Shown piece after piece: positions 56,433 to 64,000 of a DNA stretch of 64,000 bases; position 1 is the first letter of the stretch; each line of letters opens with the position of its first letter. Position numbers and translations under genes: made by a program. This stretch comes from Craterostigma plantagineum (taxonomy: Eukaryota > Streptophyta > Magnoliopsida > Lamiales > Linderniaceae): contig JAPQWV010000125.1 in the NCBI GenBank assembly GCA_027422505.1, positions 434,001 through 498,000 on the forward strand, in the 5' to 3' direction. Under the pieces are notes generated by a model. It worked only from the letters and a program-made list of their open reading frames with translations, did no database searches and was not told the DNA's origin.

Positions 56433-58078
56433 TCACGACACGTTGTTGTGCGCGCACTCTGTAGGAAACCCTAGCGGGAACCTTTTCGAGTCGGCGCAAT
56501 AGTTATAGATCAAGAAATTCCGAGCCCAATTGAGCCTCTCCTGGCTCGAGACGTCGAGCTCGAGCTCGTTCAGAAGCGACGCCACCTTCAAATTTTTCGT
56601 CGCCGCCATTGTCAAAGTGCCTCCGTCGCACGAGGACGAGCTCAAGGAAGACGACCACACGCATGCGGCGTCGGCGTTGAAATTTCGGTAAGAGGCGATG
56701 AACGGAGATTGGCTCCAGTTGGTCTTTATGAGTCCGCCCCTCGTCGCCCACTGGTCGGCGTTCCATAGGCTAGAGTAGACCCTCATGGGCTGGTCCTTAG
56801 GGTACGGAACTCCGAGGTTCTCTAAGTTCTTGAATTCCCTTATAGCCATACCGTCGACCAGAAATCTGAATGCAGATATTTCGGTCATCTTTTTGTTGGA
56901 AACGAAGTATATATAAAATTTAAATATGGTAGGTTTTGTCTTTCCTATCCAATTGGGTATAATCCAACTCAACTCGAAACATGACATGTTGCACATTACA
57001 CCATATCCAAACCCCAACCATGTTAAAGCACACATACATGTATTTCAGTAGACACGTAACACGTGTCATATTTTTATAGGAAGTTGGGTTATACCCGTAG
57101 ATAAGCCAAAGCCAATACAGTATTAGAGTCAAGATCAGGAGATCATGAATATAAATATCCTCACTAGAATAGTGTCATCGCTAGAAAATCACTTGGCGGG
57201 GTCCGGTCTAACGGGACCCCACATTTCAATATTTAAAATTTTTCAATTGGTCGTTTTACATTAATTTTATTCAAGTATAATCAAATATTAAAAACTCAAG
57301 ATATATCATTAATAATAGCTACTTTAGATGCCACCAAGGTAGCTCTGCCTCTGCCCACGACCACCCATTAGAAATAAAATTTCACGTTTAAGATAGGTAA
57401 GAAATAAATCAGCCTAGACGTGGGAGCTTTCATTTAACGCAAAATTCGCGTTAATTTTTTCGACACGACGCGGCGAATGAAAAGGTCGGGACGCGACTTA
57501 CACGATTCTCTTCCGATTCCAACGGATCGAATACGTATGGAAGTCCGCGGTGGGATCGAACCACAGGTAGAACTGCTGCTCCCTTCCGCCCTTTCCCTGT
57601 GTGTAAACGTTCGTGTGCAGAACGTACGGATCGCCGCTCAAATTCCCCAAGAACTCGAAATCCACCTCGTCGTGCTTCGTCCCCGATGCAGAAGACAACT
57701 ACGCCCCCCGCAAAAATAAACAAATAAACGGCCGTTCGTTACAACACGACTATGCACGAATAGAAGAAGAAAAAAAAAAGAATTTACGTAATAGGCGGTG
57801 ACTGTTCCCGCAGAATCTCCGGGTATGAGCTTGATCTCCATATCGATTTCTCCGAAGAGGAATTCGTTCTTGGACTGAAATCCCGAGCCCGAGGAGTTGT
57901 CGAGGGAGAGCGTCAGCAGCTGCCCGTCGTCGAGGACTCTCGCCCGCCCGTCTCCCCACCTTATGTCGAAGTCTTGGTAGTAATTGTATGCCGAAGAAGC
58001 CCTCGTCGTGAAACTGATCAGCATTATGAGAAGAGATAATAGTGTAGCAGTTATCGCCATCGAGGGAGAAGAAGCCAT
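56433..58078 (-). CDS. Xyloglucan endotransglucosylase/hydrolase (GH16 XTH)
   Basis: Three exons: 57788-58078, 57502-57698, 56433-56865; 921 coding bases, 306 residues. A signal peptide ([19 protein letters not shown]) is followed by the GH16 fold: [39 protein letters not shown], then the catalytic motif [11 protein letters not shown] (about 105-115; usual form HDEIDFEFLGN, both catalytic Glu and the middle Asp kept). [20 protein letters not shown] follows. The C-terminal XET domain ends [20 protein letters not shown] then EC. No N-glycosylation sequon lies right after the catalytic motif in the form most XTHs have (NLSG provides one at N-L-S). The enzyme cuts and rejoins xyloglucan in the wall during growth. 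Confidence 0.94.
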
Positions 58079-58586
58079 TGTTGAAGGAGGAGATCAGTGC
58101 TTAGTGAAGTGAGAGCTGAGGTGTTAGAGAATTTTTGGTTGCAAGTATTTATAGATCCGAAGTTTTATCTATGTGTTGGAATAGTTTAACGCGGGTTTGA
58201 GAGGTTCTGGCGGAGATATGCGGGAAAGTGTCCGTCAATTGTTGGATCCTATTTTTCGCGATGGTTTTTGTTTATTATGCATACACATATACAATGTGTT
58301 TTAATAATGGTTAGTAACATATATATATATATATATATTAATTAATACTTATAAGTGTGTATGGGTAAATGAACAGGTTTTTCGTCGTAATCTATATATC
58401 TTTTAACAGTAGCCTATTTTTCGTCAATAAAATCCTATTTTTCGTCATGACTGCTATTTATCGATTTTTTCATTGACGGTATTCCACGATATTTTGCCAC
58501 ATAAATTCTATTGGGCTATTGAATTTGACCTTTGATGTGACGTTTCTTTGTTTCTTTCTATGGGAGTTGTCATAGAATATATAATA
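58079..58586. other. Upstream region of the XTH gene
   Basis: Promoter and leader of XTH on the minus strand, then AT-rich DNA with a (TA)n tract at 58319-58338. Confidence 0.5.
58146..58153 (-). promoter_or_regulatory. Probable TATA box of XTH
   Basis: TATAAATA on the minus strand, about 70 bases before the XTH start codon. Confidence 0.6.
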
Positions 58587-58962
58587 GGGCAAATTTTCTT
58601 CAGGCCCTTGTCAGGATTTGAAATTAGGTTTCAGGTCCTGACAGAAAATAATTAGTTTTAAGGATCCGTAACATTTCATTGTTCTGCAGTAAGACTTCAT
58701 TGTTCTTCAATAACACTTCGTTCATCAGTAACACTTCGTTTGTTCTGTAACAACACTTCATTGTTCCTAAGTAACACTTCATTTCTGAAATAACACTTCA
58801 TTGTTCCTCAGTAACACTTCATTGCTCTGAAGTAACACTTATGTAACTTTAGGTCATTATATCTAAAATTTACGAAAATTAGGTCCTTTAAACTAATATA
58901 TTTTCCGAAAGGGCCTGAAACATATTTTAAAACATTTTTGGGGCCTGAAACGTAATATACCC
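58587..58962. mobile_element. Mutator-type MITE with AACACTTCATTG repeats
   Basis: The ends GGGCAAATTTTCTTCAGGCCC and GGGGCCTGAAACGTAATATACCC are imperfect inverted repeats, with a perfect 9-bp TSD TATATAATA (58578-58586 and 58963-58971). The interior has about seven short repeats of the type AGTAACACTTCATTGTTCC. It shares the terminal GGCCTGAAA motif with the MITE at 934-1416. Confidence 0.8.
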
Positions 58963-58971
58963 TATATAATA

Positions 58972-59270
58972 TATTCTGCTGTAATGAGGAGTGAACAATT
59001 ATCGATTTATCATTAGGATTGTTTTTAATACTACGAGTTTTGGCATATGTGCGTGTTTTTCTTCCCTTATTTCCTTAATTGTATTGTAGATAATATTAAA
59101 ATTGCATGTGGTCAGTAACGTAGTTGAGTTCATGGTGATAGCTCGAATGGGGACCTTGCATGATCGTTGGCGTTTGCAGCTTAGCGGCCTTCTTCGGATT
59201 TGGTGCCGTGCTTGGTTGTAGTTTATTTTTATTTCTACGCGTTGGAGTTGAGGTCATTGGGCTTCATTTA
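58972..59270. other. Non-coding spacer
   Basis: I see nothing beyond unremarkable AT-rich DNA. It ends TTA, the left TSD of the next MITE. Confidence 0.5.
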
Positions 59271-62200
59271 GGGTGTGTTTGATTCACTGAACATAGTAGG
59301 GAAAAGAAAAGAAAATTTTATTTTTGTGTTTGATTGATGTGGCGCCCCGCCATCTACTACCCCTATCTTACACTAACTGACGTGACTATAGAAATATAAA
59401 TATATTACATACGAAATACCCATAGAATTTTTCGATTTTTACAAAGCTCACCACACACTACTATTTTTACAATACAAACATTATTCGAATGTTTTACATA
59501 CAATACAAACATATTTTACAAAGCACAGCGTAATTTACATAACACCCGCCACACAGGTCGCATCCATGTACACACCACCCTCAAAAGTCACCGGAAGTTC
59601 CAGAAGGACCAGCCTCGCCTTTAACAGGTTCACGTACCGTGTTCACTGCGTCTACAACACATAATAACATGGGATGAGCTATAAAGCTCAGTAAGTGGAA
59701 ATATGCATGTATGCACGTGTCAAATAGCAAAGGCATCCGCGCCAGTGCTTTCTAATACTCTCATACACTTATCATTCTTACTTCTTTCTCGTTTCTTTTT
59801 CATTTATACCTGACCCATAGCTAACTTACTACTCGCACCACCATAACATGAGTTCAAATCCTATACGGATAAAAATACGATAGTTGGCCCACACTGGCTA
59901 GGACAAAACTAGGATTTATCTCCAGTTTTTCCATTCACCAGGTCGCCCCTCTATCTGGCCATCGTCCTTTTTCATTGCGGTTGCCTTTCCTGGCACTCTG
60001 GCTTACGCCATGTGTTTCGTCCAGGTGACCCTCGTCCGCTACCTAAATAATTAGGTATATACATTCGACGGTTTACCCCCGTCATGGGCCTTTGTAGAAG
60101 TAGCTATATTATGACTCTTCATAAGTCTACATCAAATACTAATGTCTTCAAACATATTTTGTTTTCAAGACGATCATATACTGTGCATACTCATACTTCT
60201 AATCCTCACATCATTCGTGTATACACATGCTCATGTCACATAATAATGCAATAAATGTTTACTATGCATAAGCATATCGAAACATTTCATTTCATCAATC
60301 CTCACCACATATTCGCATCAAAGCACATAGTCACGTATAACAAATACATATAACACAAATTATGTGTTGTAGGTGAGATTCCCACTTACCTGTTGTCCAA
60401 GCTAAGTACACTTACTGCCTTGGGAATATCCTATTGTTCGACCTTTAAATAAAAACATCATAATATTAATATCATATCTTTTTATTAAATAACTAGGTCG
60501 AATTATATTATCTTAACTATAGTAATTTATATATAACCTAAGTCATTAAATTTCATTTCATAGCCTTCACATCTTCCAACCCTTTTTCATATTTAGACTC
60601 TAATTTCAATTCTTGGTCTAAGTCAAATTAATATATAAATGTAATACATATAAAATTCTATTCATCCCTTAAACCTAGAATCGTCCGATTCATTATAGTT
60701 AAGCTTCACTTTCATCTATTGAAGATTTGCCCGATTATTATAGACCAACTTACTTTCGATTAATTAAATATAATATATGGTTGAGTTTCGATCGAAATTC
60801 CATATCATGACTTGCTTTCGTTCAATTTGATAACTCATGAGTCACAGTTTCGCCCGATTAGTTAATGTTAAATATTCAATTTCATTCAATCGAAACCCAT
60901 TTTTGTTCCTACCAAAAGAACCTTACTATGCTGAAATTATTTAAATATTTAAAGCTTAAACTACTACCAATCAATCGAAAAGTTATACTAATCGAAACTC
61001 CTTCATGCTAAATCACCATCAATTATTACCTACTTTTGATCAAATAAATATTATAACATTCCCACTCTCACATGAAGACAAGATATATAAAATGCTCACA
61101 TCATTCATTCAATTATTGCTTATATCCACATAAGTTTCGATGTGTCATGATCAGCACATGTGACTCTCTTCATAAATTCAAATGATCGAAACTTATCTTC
61201 ACCTCTCTACATTCGATCGATAGTCATCTTAATCAATTTATTTAGCTCGAAAGTGACCTTACATATCACACGGCGAAAGTGCTCAAATTCCATTAGTTTC
61301 GATCAATAATCATCTAACCAATTGGTTTCGCTCGAAAGTGTTCTCACCGAACCATTTAAACCGATTGTTCATACATATTATTATTTTATTACAGAACTCG
61401 GCGAAACTCTATTTATTTAGAGTAGTTTCGATCGAAAGTAAGTCTTCTCTTAGTAATCACAATTGCTCTAACATGATGTCACACAATTAAAATATGTATA
61501 ATCTAAATCAATCGAAACTCCATGTGTTATAGCACCCTTTCGATCGATTCTTATTAACCCTTCAATTTATCCCATCCCACAATTAAACTATATAATATAT
61601 ATCAATAAAAATTCGTAAGATACATTCGATCGAAAGTCCACATAAACACCTAGACTTCAATCGAAAGCTATAATTGACTCTAGAATCAATCGAAAGCTTC
61701 AACCTTTAACTATTAATTTTACTCAAACTTCAACCCCTTAAATCTTGATTTCTACCTTAGCAACCTCCCCTTGTCTCACGTATAATATATATTATTATAT
61801 TTCTAAAGTGTTGGACACCCCACTTAATAAGACTATTAGTTCAAAATATTCACAAATTGCCAACTACCAAATTATGGAATTCTCCTCCATAAACCCCATA
61901 ATTTTCGCCAATTACCATTAACGAAATTTAGTGCTCCTAATTCCATAAATATTAAAATCCACTCTTAAAAGTTATTCTTCTAAATTCCGAAATTCTTCAT
62001 AATTTCGAAATTCCTCATTAAGTCACTTTTCCACATAAACATATAATAAACAAATATAAATTATGCAGTCATATAGTCACGTAATATGCATGCAAATTTA
62101 TTGGCCGGCTTACTTACGGGACCCGGGTATTACAATTGATCGGAGAAGTAAATAAGGAAAAGAAAATAAAATTTTGTTTTGAGGCTAAGGAAAACTAATT

Positions 62201-62299
62201 TCCTCACCAAATTGTGCGGCAAACAATACAAAAACTTACGGAAATTATTTTCTCTCTCGTTTTCTTTTCCACAATAATTTCATCAAACCAAACACAGTG
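59271..62299. mobile_element. Tourist-like (PIF/Harbinger) MITE split by a solo LTR
   Basis: The left piece (59271-59337, GGGTGTGTTTGATTCACTGA) and right piece (62140-62299, ending ATCAAACCAAACACAGTG) together make a roughly 227-base MITE with inverted ends around GTGTTTGATT. TTA on both sides (59268-59270 and 62300-62302) is the 3-bp Harbinger TSD. The solo LTR at 59338-62134 inserted into it. Confidence 0.75.
59338..62134 (-). repeat. Large solo LTR, probably Ty3/gypsy
   Basis: 2797 bases with TG...CA ends (TGTGGCGCCCCGCC...GGGTATTACA) and a perfect 5-bp TSD ATTGA (59333-59337 and 62135-62139). No coding sequence. Blocks such as GATGAGCTATAAAGCTCAGT (near 59672), the AGGT/ACCT-rich part around 59940-60090, and the TGTAATACCCGGG start on the minus strand resemble long LTRs of chromovirus (Tekay/Del-like) type. 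The lineage is from memory. The middle has many TCGATCGAAA-like words. Confidence 0.7.
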
Positions 62300-62302
62300 T
62301 TA

Positions 62303-62878
62303 GGGTTGCCCACCGCATGGGCCGTGCCTTTTTTCTATTAACAACATCAAACTGTTGTAGGTGTTGAATATGATGTGGTGTCTAATGCGAGAACAAGTTT
62401 TTAACATGTTATTAGCCCATAAAATTGAATGTATTCAAAGTCGACGTGATTGAATCCATAGAGTAACAAAAATATAAAACCTTCCACTGGTAAGAGCACA
62501 ACATGGAAAACATTATAAACCATTGAAAACTGTCGGGTATGGTACGAATCCAAATCAAAATTTAGATATGTTAGGTCTACAAAACAGACCCGTCGGCGGT
62601 CACAAAAATCAGCTGGAACACGCAATCAGGACAGTGCCACCACAATGATGTTTGTGGCCTAGGTAATGTCTATCATTGAATATAATTTTTTTTTCGCTTT
62701 TGATTTATTTTCTTTCTCATGCGAATTTAGTTTTCAAAATAAACTTATAATTATTATTTTGTTGAATTATATAATAAGTGATGTGATTATTAAATAATAA
62801 ACTGACGAAAATAATATGCTAATAGATTACAACATGGGCATTTATCGCCGCGCCTTGTGCGCGGCTCCAATTTACTAG

Positions 62879-62910
<32 letters not shown>

Positions 62911-62914
62911 GTCA
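62303..62914. other. Spacer ending in a Helitron-like 3' terminus and (TA)n tract
   Basis: AT-rich. A hairpin GCCGCGCCTTGTGCGCGGC (62847-62865) is followed ten bases later by CTAG|T (62875-62879), the form of a plant Helitron 3' end. The matching 5' TC end was not located. A (TA)n run follows at about 62879-62906. Confidence 0.45.
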
Positions 62915-63570
62915 TAGGGGTGTTCATCGGTCGGTTCGGTTCGGTTTTTTCAAATTTCGGTTCGGTTTTTCGGTTTCGGTTTTACGTATGCTTAATCCGA
63001 TATCCGAACCGTTTTAATTTGGTTCGGTTCGGTTTTTCGGTTAGGAATTTAATATCAACAAAAAAATATTATGAACTGAAATACATAAAACAATTTATGG
63101 TTATTAAAAACAAAGAAGATTTATGGAACATGACATATGGCAAAATAATTCAAAGCTCAGAAAAAAAACATGAAAATGGAACAAAATCTAACCAAATATA
63201 AAAACATTCATATGAAGATACTATAAATTACTTGGGAGAAAAATAGTTTTTGATTGGTGAGGAAAACATTCACTTAAAAATGGAAAAAAATATTCCAATG
63301 AAATTATATTTAATGTGTTGTTTACGTTATGAGAGAAAAACAAATTGATTTTTATTATTTTTTCTATTTTTAATGTAGTATGATAATTTTTGTTCGGTTT
63401 TTTCGGTTTTTCGGTTTTACGTATGCTTAATCCGATATCCGAACCATTTTAATTTGGTTCGGTTCGGTTTTTTACAATTCGGTTCGGTTTTTTCGGTTCC
63501 GGTCTTTTCGGTTCGGTTCTTTACGGTTCGGTCGGTTTTTTCGGTTTTTCGGTTAATTTGAACACCCCTA
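62915..63570. mobile_element. hAT-like MITE of CGGTTCGGTT repeats
   Basis: The ends TAGGGGTGTTCATCGGTCGG and AATTTGAACACCCCTA are inverted repeats; the flanks TTCAGTCA (62907-62914) and TTCATTCA (63571-63578) form an 8-bp TSD with one mismatch. Both arms are GGTTCGGTTTTTCGGTTT runs around an AT-rich centre. The ORF at 62857-63201 is fortuitous. Confidence 0.8.
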
Positions 63571-64000
63571 TTCATTCACAGTGATGATGTTATGTATTTT
63601 CTAAGTGTAGGGTGCAAACTCATAACCGAGTGAATAAGATAAATATTGAAAGCTAACTATAACGGGCAATGATTATGCCTTAGGCCCATTAAACGATTTA
63701 GACAATGAAAAGATGACCCAATTAAATTGGATCCAGTTAGAGAGAATTATTGGGCCGATACAAGCCCCTATAAACGATTTATTGCAGCAACTACTTCTTG
63801 CACGCTCAAATGCCTGAGCTATAATATATTAATGTAAAATTATAAAATTAAAGGTAGAATAAATTAACAAAAAATGGTTATTAAAGGTAGTGGGTGATTT
63901 CTTTGCATACGATTAATTAATTCTTTTCTAACAAGCTTAATTGACATACTAATTTGACCAATTTACACTAAGGCTTGACCCTTACAAAAATATATTAGTA
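63571..64000. other. Non-coding end of the window
   Basis: AT-rich DNA with no recognisable feature. Confidence 0.5.

Noticed and set aside
62857..63201. A 114-codon ORF at the hAT-like MITE
   Set aside because: It begins in a (TA)n tract and runs through repeat arms; low complexity and no domain.
1..64000. A metabolic gene cluster or defence system spanning the host genes
   Set aside because: The genes belong to unrelated pathways, are on both strands, and are separated by transposons; nothing suggests joint function.

Overview
This is nuclear DNA from a eudicot plant. The genes have short GT-AG introns, the protein families are plant ones (WAT1-like transporter, XTH, PR-1, ATL-type RING-H2, IBH1-like bHLH), and most of the sequence is plant transposable elements in nested insertions. 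I could not identify the species. Exons, target-site duplications (TSDs) and terminal repeats were read by eye; no alignment or search was run.

Layout. 1-2.5 kb: a hAT-like element with a tRNA-like internal promoter, a Mutator-type MITE with internal tandem repeats, and a Stowaway MITE. 2.5-12 kb: a dead TM9SF (nonaspanin) gene split by a Copia element (3557-11400). The 5' LTR of that Copia was itself hit by a Stowaway MITE and by a 5-kb MULE carrying a frameshifted MURA-type transposase and an antisense GRF zinc-finger ORF. 12-27.8 kb: a nest of minus-strand Athila-like Ty3/gypsy elements with tRNA-Asp primer sites. It holds two partial copies (B1, B2) with gag and/or protease but no reverse transcriptase or integrase. 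B1 is split by a younger complete non-autonomous element (A, 13029-19970) carrying a different ORF.

28.3-31.4 kb: a seven-exon WAT1-related transporter gene (minus) with one apparent single-base deletion; a hAT-like element fills most of its third intron. 32.5-37.5 kb: a decayed Copia element (C1). 39.4-44.3 kb: three intact genes: an IBH1-like atypical bHLH (+), an ATL-like RING-H2 ubiquitin ligase (+) and a nine-exon TrmO-type tRNA methyltransferase (-). 44.9-45.5 kb: an intact PR-1 gene (+) whose 3' flank is repeated in tandem. Those repeats are split by a Copia element (C2, 45859-52976), which itself contains two hAT-like MITEs and a TRIM, and by an Athila-like solo LTR (53067-54827). 56.4-58.1 kb: an intact three-exon XTH gene (-). 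58.5-64 kb: a second Mutator-type MITE, a Tourist-like MITE split by a 2.8-kb gypsy-type solo LTR, a Helitron 3' end, and a hAT-like element.

The host genes have separate roles (cell-wall remodelling, defence, transcriptional control, ubiquitination, tRNA modification, transport) and do not form an evident cluster. The strongest less-expected signals are a 35-nt hairpin conserved with a compensatory change in four Athila-like LTRs, the internal ORF of element A, repair scars at transposon junctions, and two GC-AG introns in host genes.
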